Shown here in pieces: positions 1 to 12,415 of a DNA stretch of 64,000 nt. Every line of letters starts with the position of its first letter. The first letter of the stretch is position 1. The stretch is from Hemibagrus wyckioides (taxonomy: Eukaryota > Chordata > Actinopteri > Siluriformes > Bagridae). A program made the position numbers and the translations under genes. The notes under the pieces were generated by a model. The model ran no database searches. It was not told where the DNA came from and saw only the letters and a list, made by a program, of their open reading frames with translations. The DNA is taken from NCBI RefSeq assembly GCF_019097595.1, contig NC_080710.1:18959780-19023779 (forward strand), written 5' to 3'.

Positions 1-1715
1 ATCTACATCAACATTGCACTGGACTTTCAAATTCTTAAAGGCTGAAATACGTTCACCTACTGTATTGTATTCTAAACTCATGTTAAACATGTCGAGCACT
101 GTTTTAAAAATATGATACAATTACATTTATATTTTGGTACATTATTGGAGTACAGACATGTAATATCCCCCAGGGTCTGTACTCACCTGTCCATATATGA
201 TTTATTATGTATGGCACCAGGAAGTTTGGTGTGGACATTTAGCAGTACTGGTGTGGTCTCAGTGACTCATTGGTTTGAACAGTGTAAATGATCTGAGCTT
301 TAGGGCTTTGACTCAAACTTTGAGAACGCAGGTTACTCTGATAAGGTTTTGTTTTGGCATGCTGGTTATAATATCTTGAGTAGATGCCAGTGTGAGATTT
401 GACCTCACAGGAAAATAATGAGAGTGCAAAGCCCTGTCAGAAGCCACAAATTCATAAGAGTGTTTCCATAGTGAAAGTTTGACTCGCTGTTTGTAATTAG
501 TTGCTGTTGTGTGATAACATGTTGCTTCTGTTCTGCTTCTGGTCTGGGGGATTTGCATATATTGGCCATATACACAATATACACAAGAAAGTTGTTGAAA
601 ATACTGAAAATGCAAGAAATAGAAAGAAAGCTTTTTTCTATTTTTCAATTATCTAAACAGTTAAATTACAGCAATTATAAATACCAATTATACCACCCCG
701 TTAAAGTCTAAGCCTAATCCAACTGCCAAAAAAAGCTAATGTCATTCTATTTTAAAGAGCAAACAGCGGTGATCATTGCAGTTCCTGCTCTGTTTAGAAA
801 ACTCTCTCCTAGCTACACTTTGGCCTTGGCTAACTTTAGTTTCTAATCCCTTACTTACAGCTCCTTGCCAACTATCCAGACCTAAATAGACTCTTCATAT
901 AATGCAGTGTGGGATACTCATAAAACCTCTCCATGAAACTTACTCCAAGCAGCTGGGTGAGGTGGAGTTTCTGCTAAAAAGCAGCCTTTGCGTCACAGGC
1001 CTTGTTAAATGACTTTCTGATATAGATATAGCTTTAAGTTAAAATTGCACTTTAAATATTGGACAAATACAATCCCATGCAGTGGAGAGCATGAGAGAGG
1101 CAGTTGGGAAAGTTGTGAGTCAGGTGAACTGTCCACCACTGTAGTTATATTTAAATTGCTTATGACTTTGATTGGGTTATAATTCATGTTAGCAGGAAAC
1201 AACAGCACCTGGCGCCATCACTGGAACAAATATTGATGGCAAATTAGCACAAAGCATGAATAGAGTAAAATACTCAAGAAAACATATAACACAAAATAAA
1301 AGCAACACAACAGAGAAACATCATGATAAAATTTGTTGCAAAGATTCAAAAATTTGATCTTGTCTTTTCTTATTTATAGCCTTTTCATAAAATGCATTGA
1401 TTGGTATGTATAGCTTCGGGTTCATCAAACAACCACACAATCTGATATTCAACACTGAGGAAATACTAGCAGCTAACATAACTACATCAAGTGTGGCAGT
1501 AGATGTGTTGTTGTCCAAATAATTGATCTTTCCCAGTAACTAGCTAGTGGTTTTGTTACCACTTAATGACAAAACTAGCTAGTAGCTATTTTCAGAGGTA
1601 ACTGAGCCAAGAGTAGAGGAGTGAGCTTGGTGTGGCATACCCTGTACAGAGAATATACATTTAATATGCAATACTTTTTGCTGCAAATTAAAATGAAATG
1701 AAAATGAAGTCTGAC

Positions 1716-2092
1716 AAACTATATAGCCAAACTATTTTAGATACCTGACCATCACACTCATAAGTGCTGTTTGAACATTCACCCCAGATTTAGTTTACTT
1801 TTGCTGTTATAATACCCTCCACTCTTCTGGGAAGGCTTTCCACTAGATTTTGGAGCAGGGCTACGGGGAAGAGCATCCCCGTCTGGGGTTCAGTCGGCTT
1901 TTTGATCCATGACAAAAGTGTTCATTGGGGTTGAGGTTGGGCTCTGTGCAGACCACTTGAGTTATTCCAATGCCATCCTTGTTAAACCATGTCTTCCAGG
2001 AACTCACTTTGTGCCTAGAGGCATTTTATGCTGGAGCATGTTTGGGCCTATTAGTTCAAGTGAAGGAAAATTATAATGCTACAGCACACTAA
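1716..2092. mobile_element. degenerate Tc1-derived non-autonomous repeat
   Basis: It begins near CTATATAGCCAAACTATTTTAG with ACCTGACCATCACACTCATA, and contains CCTCCACTCTTCTGGGAAGG and GGGGTTGAGGTTGGGCTCTG. These match blocks of the intact Tc1 copy at 48470-48670. It ends with TTTGGGCCTATTAGTTCAAG. The orientation is mixed, as in short rearranged derivatives. Heavily mutated. Confidence 0.65.
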
Positions 2093-2144
2093 GGTAGAAC
2101 AGTTGCTAATGCACTGCTAATATCATAGGAATATTGTTTTGTTT

Positions 2145-2290
2145 CAATTCAGTTTGATTTGAATAGCACATTTTTCATTAGACGTTAACACAAAGCAGCT
2201 TTACAGAAATCAGGTGTAGATTTCAATCACATAAAACTAAGCTACCTAGGAAGCTATCAAAGATAAGGATTAGCCAATGATTAGCTACCA
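2145..2290 (+). repeat. dispersed repeat fragment
   Basis: TTCAATTCAGTTTGATTTGA, CACAAAGCAGCTTTACAGAA and ATCAGGTGTAGATTTCA resemble a common fish repeat (CAATTTTATTTGTATAG...CACAAAGCAGCTTTACAGAA). Confidence 0.45.
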
Positions 2291-3639
2291 TGGAAAACAA
2301 GTTGATAATGCCTTTTTGGTATTGGGTGGCTTTTACATCCCTAAACTAGTGTGTTGTTGAGATTCCTTCATGCAGGTGGCTAAAGTTCACTCTTTCCTCT
2401 TTCTATAATTAGTTCTAGTTTGGACATATTGCAGATAAGGAAAATGCACAAAATACCATTTTCTCAGGGTTAGTATTTAGGGATAACATTAAGAAGTAGG
2501 TATATGTTACAATATACCCAAAACTTTCCAGAACTTTCCATTTTTCAATATTGTCATTAAATAGCAAAACATTAAGTTCCCAAAAAGTATCTTAGACTTC
2601 AGGGTAGTCCTGTCAGACAAGAAATGTGTCCCAGATAATTGTTTTCTGTTGATCTTATCTCCACTGAGGAATAAGACAAATATTATTATTATTGAGATTA
2701 TTTTTGTGATATATGATATATTCATAGCTTGTTGTTCTACAGAAAACAAGCAGCATGCTTGGTACAATGATGCATGTGCCTGTAGGCAAGGCATGTATCA
2801 CAGCTGCCCCCTCTCCAGTGGGAACTCTCAGAGAGTGATAGATGCTCAAAGCAAAGTATTAATGAGTGAAGACGGCAGCTGCTCTCTGCTCCCCAGATAA
2901 GAGTCTAACACGACAAGATGCAAAATAAACCCAAGTCCCATGGAGTATGTGGTCTGTTATTTAATAAGAAGAATTACTAGCATAATCTCTGCAGCAGCTC
3001 CAGCAAATATGGTTCTCTACAGAACATGCCCTCTTTGACTGTCTGCACTACACACGTAACCTTTCAGGCACATCTGAGCTCTTTGCACAGGTGGGTCTCA
3101 ATTTCACTCCCCTGTGTGATGAGTAAATTTAGTGCCTGATCCACTGTTATCAGTCTCGCTTACAGTTAGGGTTCCAGCATATCACTGGTAATAAGAGAAG
3201 GCCTGAGGGGTGGTCCAATGGAGAAAGCTTACTGTTGATTGGGTTTCTATCATAAAACACACACATAGCTCCCACAACCTCAGTTTTCTCCCATATTGTG
3301 GTGTTCCTTATATAGACTACTAATTATAGTTTAAGAGAAGTTATGTGGTTTATAAGGACTAAAATTAAGGTTAGATGGTTTAGATGATTCACTTGAGTAT
3401 GAGTCAGCATGAGAAGGGGCATCTGAGCATTTTTACAAGATTCATCATTAAAATCTGGTAAATCCCATTGCAGACATGTTGCTTAAATTTACCTTAATCT
3501 CAGCAGGATATGCTGATTAGATCATGTTTATTTATCAAGCTGCTCATACTATTTCTATTTTGTTTAATACCCTGGAGTTTCCCATAGGTCATCTGTTATG
3601 TTGTAACATAATATAAGTATTTACATTTTGTAGTCTGTG

Positions 3640-3870
3640 TTATTTATGTCGGACACACACACACACACACTCTGTGGGGTTTTGCATGTTTTCCCATGTC
3701 TGTGAAGGTTTCCTCTCAGTTCTCCGGTTTCCTCTCACCTTCCAAAAACCTGCCTGAAGGTTGATTAGTTATGCTTAATTGATCTATTGCCCCTAGGTGT
3801 GAATGTTTGTGTGAAAGTGTATGTGCATGGTGTCCTGCAATGGACTGGCACCTCATCAAGAGTCCATTAC
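3640..3870 (-). repeat. dispersed fish repeat, diverged, minus strand
   Basis: A (CA)n start, then GTTTTGCATGTTTTCCCATG, TTCTCCGGTTTCCTCTCACC, CCCTAGGTGTGAATGTTTGT and GGTGTCCTGCAATGGACTGG. Same family pattern. Confidence 0.55.
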
Positions 3871-4871
3871 TTTAGACTTTATAGTTTAGAATTCAAAGTT
3901 AAACCAAAGGCAGAACATTCTTTCTTCATTCATAAAATGTAATAAATGTAGATGTACCTTACGATAATATCAAACAGGAAAAGACATACTAAACAAAAGC
4001 AGAAGTTCCATATAACTAATGTTAAAGTAAATAAACCATCTGCAACTGTTAAAGTCATGGCTAACAAGATAAAGATGTGTTACTATTCTTGGAACAAACT
4101 TAGTTAAGAACCAAACTCATAGATTTCGTGCATCAAAGATTCTGACTCTGTGTTATTCCCCATTTTCCCCTACTTCCCTTAATCTTATGTACAAGAGTAC
4201 TTTTTCACTCAGGAGCTTCTGAGAGGAATGCTGTTAGAAACCACAATGAGTCATTGCTGGTCGTTTTGCAAAGCCAACCACCATGTGCATGTGCTCAGAC
4301 AAAGACAACGTCCCAGGCAGAGCCGCAGGAGCTGAGCAATAATGAGGATGTGAGGAAAACAAAACCAGCCATTCTCACCATTGCATGAGACCTGCCCCTT
4401 TAGTTCCCTGAGAAACTAAGAATATTTAGAAACACTTTTTATTTCATTTTTGATGAGTGGTCATTGACCTAAATAGTTTGTCCAAGGAACATCCAGCCTT
4501 CTGATTTAGCCTAAGGCTAGTTGTCATATTTGTGTCAGGAGGAGGCTGTTTTAGAAGGAGGCTGTGCCTGGCATTTCTGCTTTAAGATAGCATAGGGTAG
4601 GAGTTTGGTCACAGACTACTGCTCCTACAAACTGCTCATGCTGCACAGGCCTTTAAAACCAGACAGGCCCACTGGAGAGTTTACAACGTACTGTTAATTA
4701 CAGCTAATATGTATGGCATGAAGATGATGAAGAGACGAGAGGAAGGCCAAGACCAAAAACCTCAGACATGGAGAATAGATGTTCAGATTCCTTCTTCTGT
4801 TTCACCAAACCACAGGCAGTTATATGGATATAATAGGATGAAATAAACTTACACTGTATCAATATAATATA

Positions 4872-5380
4872 CACAATATATGGCCAAAAGTATGTGCATT
4901 ACTGATGCCGGATACCTTCACAAACTTATTTGACATCTCATTCCAAACCATGGGCATTAATCTGGAGTTGCCCCTCCTCAGTCAGACTTTACAGCTGCAT
5001 TCCAGTAGGCAGTGTTCTCTTGGCATCCACCAAACCCAGATTCATCCATCAGACTGCCAGATAGTGAAATGTGATTCATCATGCCACAGAACACGTTTCC
5101 ACTGCTCCAGAGTCATTTTTACATGGTACACATTTCAGCAATCTGTGGTCCTGGTCTCCCAAGTGCTTTCATTTCACAATAAAAGAACTGGCAATTTCCC
5201 AAACTGAATGGTGCCATCCTATGTCAATGCCACATTTAACGTTATTGAGCTTTTCTGTATGTCCCATTCTACTACCAGTTTTTAACTTTGAAGATTGCCT
5301 GGCGATGTGCTTGGTTTTATGTTCTTGTTGGCAGTGGGTGTGGTCATATATTTACCTCATGTTTTTAGCCATATATGGTC
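4872..5380 (-). mobile_element. degenerate, internally deleted Tc1-like copy
   Basis: TA, then CACAATATATGGCCAAAAGT at the left end and a degraded counterpart (TTTTTAGCCATATATGGTCA) at the right. The inner part matches the intact Tc1 copy (CACCAAACCCAGATTCATCC and CAGAACACGTTTCCACTGCT). The coding frame is destroyed by stops and deletions. Confidence 0.65.
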
Positions 5381-5774
5381 ATTTCCTAATAATAAGTTAA
5401 ATATTACCCCACTACACTAAACGCATTTTACCACTACCGAATATAAGTGAGAACTTTTAATTAAACGAGTTAAGAATTTACTTACAGCACTGTGGTATCA
5501 TTCTATGCTAATATGTTGTGCTGCCATGTCTTCAGGTTTCTGAGGACATCCTGTAACTGTAGCGAAAGACATGACAAATGAATAAACATGTTTACTAAAT
5601 AGGCTGTTCCTCAGTGGATTAAAATGCTCCACAGTGGCACACAGTGGAAAACTGCAGAGTTGTTGTCCTTGAATGTGTTCAGACAGTCACAGTTTCCAGG
5701 CAATAGTCAGGCATTATTTTCTTGTTTTTAATAGCATTACTGAAGTGTCCAAGTCACTGTGCCACTCAGGTTGA

Positions 5775-6035
5775 ATAACCGTGTGTGTTTGGTGCAGAAC
5801 TATATGCATGTGGTTGTTGATCAGAAGACCAGGGTTCAAGCCCCAGCACTGCCAGGCTGCCACTGTTGGGCCCCTGAGCAAGGCCCTTAACCCTCTGTGT
5901 TCCAGGGATGCTGCATCATGGCTGACCCTGTGCTCTAAAACCAGTTTCCAAAGTTGGGATATGCAAAGAAAAGAATTTCACTGTGCAGCAATGTACAGTA
6001 TATGTGACAACAATAAAGGCTTCTTTCTTTCTTTC
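5775..6035 (+). mobile_element. tRNA-derived SINE
   Basis: B-box-like GGGTTCAAGCCCCAGC, then CTGCCACTGTTGGGCCCCTG, AGCAAGGCCCTTAACCCTCT and a body ending AAAGAATTTCACTGTGCAGC...GTGACAACAATAAAGGC with a TTTC tail. The same family recurs at 39385-39625 (+) and 56766-57000 (-). Confidence 0.75.
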
Positions 6036-6112
6036 GTGTGGGCAAACAGGATTTCTGATTAGACCTCACTGTAGTAGTAGCAGTAATGATTTTATCCCTG
6101 TAATGCTTTTCA

Positions 6113-6245
6113 GAGTAACATCCCTGTGGTTAAGGTGCCACCACTGGGCCCCTATGCAAGGCCCCTAACCCTCAATTGCTTACTTTTATAAATAAGATAA
6201 ATGTAAGTTACTCTGGATAATGGCATCTGACAAATAATGTAAAAG
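6113..6245 (+). mobile_element. SINE, same tail family, diverged
   Basis: GCCACCACTGGGCCCCTATG, CAAGGCCCCTAACCCTCAAT and a tail AAGTTACTCTGGATAATGGC then ATCTGACAAATAATGTAA. It lies directly downstream of another SINE. Confidence 0.55.
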
Positions 6246-7717
6246 TAAAGGATATGAGGTTCAGGATATTTGCTCAGATTTCCTTTAAGATACATTATTC
6301 AGTTGTTACAGTTTTCTGCCTTCTGTTGTATCTGTAAACTGATTTGTTATGAGTATTTACACAGAATATAATAACTCTGAAAATATAAAACAATACTATT
6401 AGCACCCAAAGCACACAGACACCATAAAACACAACCTGTAGCATGTTGCCAATCAACCAGCACAAATTATCCAAATGCTAAGAAATTCTTAGGACACAGT
6501 GGGGACTGCAAATTTCGAAACATTATAATATGAAGTTTTATTTTCATATTATGTTGAAAGAAATAACCTATGGTGGACAAGCTAACATATTAAAACAAAT
6601 TTTAAAAAATAAGAAAAAGAAAGAAAGAATTGTTTGACATTACAGTATGCATGGTTATCTTTCCTGCCTTCTTGTCCAAGCTTTCACATTCACTTAACAA
6701 TGTCTTGAGGCTGTGAGATAATAAAGATGATGTTACCCATGGAGTTGCTTGTGACAAATAAGCCATACTTAATTCTGGAGTAATTTCATTTGTACATATT
6801 TGGTAACAATTCTATCCTGGTCAAGGTTGCAGTGTATTAATATATTAATATAATCAAGTCTGCATGTTTTTGGACTGTGGGAGAAAACCAGAGAACTTTG
6901 AGGCAACTCATTAGACAAAGCATGCAGAACTTCACATGGACACTAACCTAAAGTGCACAATCAACCCAGGGACTCTGGAGCTGTGAGCAGCACCATGCCC
7001 GTTGGTAGACTTAAAATTACATCATTTTTTCACAAACACATCTCATTTACAGTACCATAAAATTCAGGAAACATACATACAGTAAGTCAAATGCTATGTG
7101 AGATGTTATCTCTTAAATACAATAGCCAGTGTTCATTTCTGTAATGCTGTAAAAAAAAAAAAAGGCAGGTAGTGTATATTCCAGCATAATCATGCACACA
7201 CTCAGAACAGAACAGAGTGGAGTGTTTGCAACTATGTGGACTTTACTGACTCTATTTGTTGACAAAACAGGAGGAGCAAGTTAAGAACCATACACCCTGT
7301 GTGTGTTGAGGAAACCGCAAAACAGGCCAACCTAATGCAAATATTATAAATAAACATCTATTATTTGTTTTATTATATAAATATTATAGAATAGGAAAGA
7401 TCAGCTTGTAGTCAAATTGAATCTTACAGATCTGTAGATTTGCCTAGGGTTGTTTGCTTAAACTGGCACATCATAAGAAACATCTTTTTGCAACAAATGA
7501 AATGTCAATTTTTTGTTGTTTTTTGAATATGGATTGTACAGATAGCCAAAACCCAACTCTGGCAGAAATACCCATCACACATCTGGATTTTATTCATGAC
7601 CGCATTCAGTTACTTAACCAGAAAATAATAATTTCCCCCAAGCTACTCTAGCTGGAGCTCTTACTCATTACTTCATAGATATCTTTATTCCTGTTAAAAT
7701 TGGACATTTATATTTTC

Positions 7718-7720
<3 letters not shown>

Positions 7721-7791
<71 letters not shown>
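7721..7791. repeat. (TA)n microsatellite
   Basis: About 71 bp of uninterrupted TA within a very AT-rich tract (7700-8240) that also holds an ATT run at 8025-8061. The open frames here are low-complexity artefacts. Confidence 0.97.
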
Positions 7792-7793
<2 letters not shown>

Positions 7794-9269
7794 TATGTAT
7801 GCACATTGCACATACCATATTATTTATTGTCATTACATTTATATTTGTTTTTTGTTTTTTTTATCTATATACATGTATATACTATATACTATATATTATA
7901 GATGTTTATACATATATATTATCTATATATTTTTATAAATATTATATTATATTATATTACATTATTATATCATTATGTTATATATATATTATTATATTAT
8001 ATTTTATATAAGGTATTATATTATCATTATTATTATTATTATTATTATTTATTTATTTATGTTTATATTATATACATACTTTTACTTTTATTTGTATTTT
8101 TATATTTGTATATGTATATCCGATACACAAATTGGCTTTACATAACTATTGGTGTTTTTCATAATTATGTCTTTAATTTCTACTATGATAGTTTTTATTC
8201 TTCCTATTTATATATATATATATGTAATATTTTATTACCTATATCCCTATACTTTTCTTGTCCACACACTTTAAATTCTTTCTTCAAATGTAGGACAGTC
8301 ATAAAAAGCATTTCACTACATGTCGCACTGTGTATGATTTCGTATGTGAATTTGAATTTGTTAATCCTTATCTTTATATAATATCTAATTGCATACAATA
8401 TAGGCACCTGACCAAGAAACATAATTTTTATTTGATTATCATATTGTGTCAATTTGCACTGGTCACTGCTTTTGTGTCCATTTAAACTCTTTTAAATTTG
8501 TCAGTGCCTTAAAGTCTATAGCCAATTTTAGTTATGGAGGCCAGACTGGGTCAAGATGCAGATTAATGCATGTGAATGCATGCAAGTGAATGCACTTACA
8601 CAAATACACACACAAACATTTCACGAATAAAATCTATTATTGGCTGAAACAACCTGGAGCCAAATGAAGACTAAATCCAAATAAAAGGCACAATAACCTG
8701 TGCTGCTGTCTTGGTGAAAGAAACTTCTGCTCGTTCCTTCATTTTTTATATTGAGTGATCTCATTTTTTACCATTTTCCAATCATGTCAGAGCAAACTAT
8801 TAGTCTGAATAGACTCAGTGTTCGGCTTCAGTCTGCTCTGTATGGAGTCCATAATGCTAGTTGCAGGAGAAGTGACTCACTTGACCCTCACTAGACAGGC
8901 AACTGTCTTTTAAATCAAGTCACTTGAAAATAAAGTGGAAATGACTAAATGAGCTAAACAAGTGAAGTCCTTTTTCATCCAAGTGTGTGGATTGTCAACA
9001 AATAGTTTGTGTGGCTGCTGGATTAAACCTGGCACAGGCATGCATCCGGTTTGATTACATACTGCAGAGCAACTATTAGGGTTCCTTCCAGTTTCAGTGA
9101 GGTTCTTGTCAGTTCCAGTTTAGCCATTGGTTCATAATATTTATGTCAGACATTGTCAAACATTTCTAACATAGCTGTACTGACTCCTCTGCAACAGGGT
9201 TTTTAACTTGATAGTATTTTAGATCTTGACTTTTTTGTAGTAGCATGAGGACATTTCTAATGGAGATTA

Positions 9270-9330
9270 CAGTGCAGCTTTGTAAGTCACTCTGGATAAA
9301 AGTGTCTGCCAAATGCTGTAAATGTACAGT
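9270..9330 (+). mobile_element. SINE 3' tail fragment
   Basis: GTAAGTCACTCTGGATAAAA then GTGTCTGCCAAATGCTGTAA: only the tail of the family remains. 5'-truncated. Confidence 0.55.
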
Positions 9331-9582
9331 ATAAAGTTTACTACTGATCTAAAGAGGAATTTTATAGATATTGAGCACAGGATGTCTATGAGACATATCT
9401 ATTTGTCAGATGCCATCTATTTTAAGATACGGTTTTATGTAGGATTTCAGTTTCTCAGGTCTCTCTTTGGGTTTTGGTGAAATGCATAACATCACCCACG
9501 TTTCACTTTTGTTAATAAAATATCTTTATACTGTTTAAACTCATGGTGATCCCAAATGTCTTATCAGAGCCAGTAAACTGGC

Positions 9583-9620
9583 TGCAGTTATTTATATATA
9601 TAAATATATAAATAACTGCA
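9583..9620. repeat. 38-bp AT-rich palindrome
   Basis: Begins TGCAGTTATTTATATAT and ends with its reverse complement ATATATAAATAACTGCA, with a 4-nt centre. It would form a strong hairpin or cruciform. Confidence 0.85.
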
Positions 9621-10022
9621 TATATATTTATATATATGTATATGTATATGTGCTCACTCAGAATTAATCAGAAACAAAGCCTTTCTTTGCCCATGTCAGA
9701 CTGGGCTTTAGTGAAGCACTGGTAGCTTTATTGGCTTGGCAAAGCAATCCAAAGGGCAGGCCATGGAAAGCAAAGAGCTGATTTAAATGCTTAAGAACGT
9801 GAGTTTTTTGCGATGCTGGATTTATGGAGTCTACTCCCCCATTCTAGATGACAAGAGATGCATTAGACAGCAGTTACTCAGTGGACTAAAGCTGTAAAGA
9901 GTCCAGAATGCAGCTATTATAACGAGCTTCATTTGAACTGTTTTTGCAAATCTCCAGAGAATAGAAATTTTGGTGAAATTTGCTGGCTGGTGAAATTTTT
10001 AACAAGGCAAATACATTTAAAA

Positions 10023-10023
<1 letters not shown>

Positions 10024-10081
<58 letters not shown>
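10024..10081. repeat. (AAT)n microsatellite
   Basis: About 19 AAT units, uninterrupted. Confidence 0.97.
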
Positions 10082-10082
<1 letters not shown>

Positions 10083-10528
10083 GCAATCAATCAACAATCA
10101 GTCATCATTAAGGACCCTAAAACCAAGGGTCATGAGTCACTGAAAGATGTTGACATGTCTGTAGGAAAGTTCTTCTCATTGAAAGAAATGGCATTTGTAT
10201 AACAAGGCTGACGAAGCACTTCTCCAGGCAAGGAGAAAAAATGGCTTGTGGCCTGAAAGCTTGTTACTGCAGTGTGCATTCAGAACACAGTTTATCTGTA
10301 TTAAAGTACATCAGACCAGGCCAGGAAAAGAAAGAAAATCCTCTGGCCTTGGTTGTATACCACATGGTTGCTTTATACTGCTACAGTGCACTGAATGATT
10401 ATGTTCTTTAAGCCTCAGTGAGTGCAATAAATGCATTATAATATTGCTGTAAGTTTACAGTACTTGTTTCATAGCAAAATACTGTTTTACTTTTTTACAA
10501 AAATATTTTGACATGAATTGCCTCTTGG

Positions 10529-10800
10529 TGGTCCAGCAGGATCCCGTGCTCTCATTGCCATGGCCCAGATTCGATTCCCAGGAAGCCAATCCAGCCACTA
10601 AATAGTTAGTGCTCAGTGCTGGTCCCAAGCACGCATAAAATGGGGGGTTGTGTCAGGAACAGCATCCAGATTCATGTTGTCTAACTAGTGATTTGCAAGC
10701 TGACAAGCACAGTGAAGCTGACAGCAGTGTTAGCATGAAAGTTGAAGCTTCAGAACCTGTTTAAAAGAGTGAACAGATGAGGAGATGAGAAATGAACACC
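10529..10800 (+). mobile_element. SINE with tRNA-Glu-like head
   Basis: The head TGGTCCAGCAGGATCCCGTG..CTCTCATTGCCATGGCCC..GATTCGATTCCCAGG follows the tRNA-Glu pattern (TGGTCTAGTGGTTAGGATTC...CTCTCACCGCCGCGGCCC...GGTTCGATTCCCGG), including a good B box. The body (CCAGCCACTAAATAGTTAGT, GGTCCCAAGC) matches the minus-strand copy at 52560-52757. It is not a functional tRNA gene. Confidence 0.72.
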
Positions 10801-10879
10801 CTAAGAAGGACTTCATTTGTTTAGCTGCATTGGTCTCTTTAAGTAGAATTCATTTTGACTGGTCTCATTTACACTGGCT

Positions 10880-11045
10880 ATCAGTAGTAGTCTAATTGGT
10901 AACGCAGTAGTTAGGAGTTCAGAACTGCCAAGCTGCTGCCCCGGGTTCTTAAGAAAGGCCATTAACCCTTAACTGCTCAACTGGATAAAATAGGATGTGT
11001 GTAAGTTCCTCTGGATAAGGGTGTATGCCAAATGTTGTAATTGTA
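10880..11045 (+). mobile_element. SINE with 'GGATAAGGGTGT.TGCCAAATG' tail
   Basis: AAGCTGCTGCCCCGGGTTCT, AAGGCCATTAACCCTTAACT and the tail AAGTTCCTCTGGATAAGGGT then GTATGCCAAATGTTGTAA. The tail is shared with 6113-6245, 9270-9330 (tail only) and, inverted, 16948-17120. Confidence 0.65.
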
Positions 11046-12045
11046 GTTGAATGGTATTGTTGGCTAATGTTGGAGAAAAAAGGGAACACATTGCAAAATA
11101 AATCTTAAGGGCCATTAAAGATCATATGTTAATTGAAAGATTAACAGCTAAGACCTTCAGGGTAAATTTTTCCATATCACATCTGCTTTAGAAGATAAAG
11201 AGCAGTATAATGAAATGAATGAAGATCTCATATTATACTTCTACTGTGTCTCAATTCAGCAGGAAATCACAATGTAGTCTAATATACAAAGGTCAAAACG
11301 AGGTCTCAGAGTAATACATAGCAAGTAAAAGATTTTACATCTACCTGTTACACTTATGTTAAGGGCTAATCATGTTTATTTTAAGAAATGTCATCACAAA
11401 TATTTTGGCAACGTTTTCGCTTAACTGCCTGTGGTTTGTGGAGCTGGGCAGTGACCTCACAGACCTTTTGATTCGACTCCTGCCAGAGCTCCTGCTGGGT
11501 TAATGTCAGATGGCAGGACATAATGTTCTATTACGCACAGCTCTATCTCCATCTTCTCGTTTCCAAAGGTCTCTTGAAGAGCCTTGAGGTATGCCAGAGG
11601 TTGGTAAACACCCTAAAATGTGTTTAGTATGCTGAGTAATCTGATTTTTAAAAAAAAAAAAAAAACCGTCAGTGAGACCTGAATATTCTGTAGTCGTGGC
11701 CATATCACAGTTCCAATTACATCATATTAAAAACTGATGTGTCTTTTGCTGTCTTTTCAGACAATAAATTATCAAGATAATACAGGTGGCATTTATTTAA
11801 GATTTGGATATTGAGAAATTCTTATACTTGGCAGATAACAATGTATCATTTTACTGGCTTCCTCTCGAAGAGAAAGATAGATGGCAAAAAAGAGAGAAAG
11901 ATGCTGCAAGAAAGTATAACCAAAAACATCTGTTTTTAAACAGTAAATTCAAATGCAAGAATGAAAAGAAAGGGTAATAGAGTATTTAGCTCAATAAATA
12001 AACAGACTGTTATTCATATAATATATACAGTTATATAAAATATGG

Positions 12046-12415
12046 TGCGGGTAACATGATGGTACAGCACTGTCATTGGCACCTCATGGTCCCAGTTCGA
12101 TCTGGTGCTCAGATTACTGTCTGTATGTGATTTTTCATGTTCTCTGAGTCTCCAAGTGGGTTCCCTCTGGGATCTCTGGTTTCTTCACACCTCCCAAACA
12201 TGCTGATAGGTGGATAACTGGCTACTATAAATTCTCAATAGGTGTGAATTTGTGTGTGTGTGGTGCCTCCATGGTGCCTAGCAAGATTTTCATTATTTAC
12301 AACAGATCATTAGTACCACTGAGTACCGTTGTTCATCCATAAGTGGATAACCTCCAGGATCAAACTGGGGACTATAGAGCTGTGGGAAAACACTACCCAT
12401 TACACCAGCATAGTG
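12046..12415 (-). repeat. dispersed fish repeat, diverged, minus strand
   Basis: CATGTTCTCTGAGTCTCCAA, GTGGGTTCCCTCTGGGATCT, CCTCCCAAACATGCTGATAG and AATAGGTGTGAATTTGTGTG resemble the same family, with heavy divergence. Confidence 0.5.

Noticed and set aside
3653..3670. CRISPR-like or other array of short repeats
   Set aside because: Only simple CA microsatellite. No spaced direct repeats are found anywhere in the window, and the DNA is eukaryotic.
7700..8381. Open frames of 103 and 159 aa made of Tyr/Ile repeats
   Set aside because: They are translations of (TA)n and AT-rich microsatellite sequence with no complexity.
10529..10600. Functional tRNA-Glu gene
   Set aside because: The head lacks intact stem pairing and is fused to a SINE body shared with another locus, so it is a SINE and not a tRNA gene.
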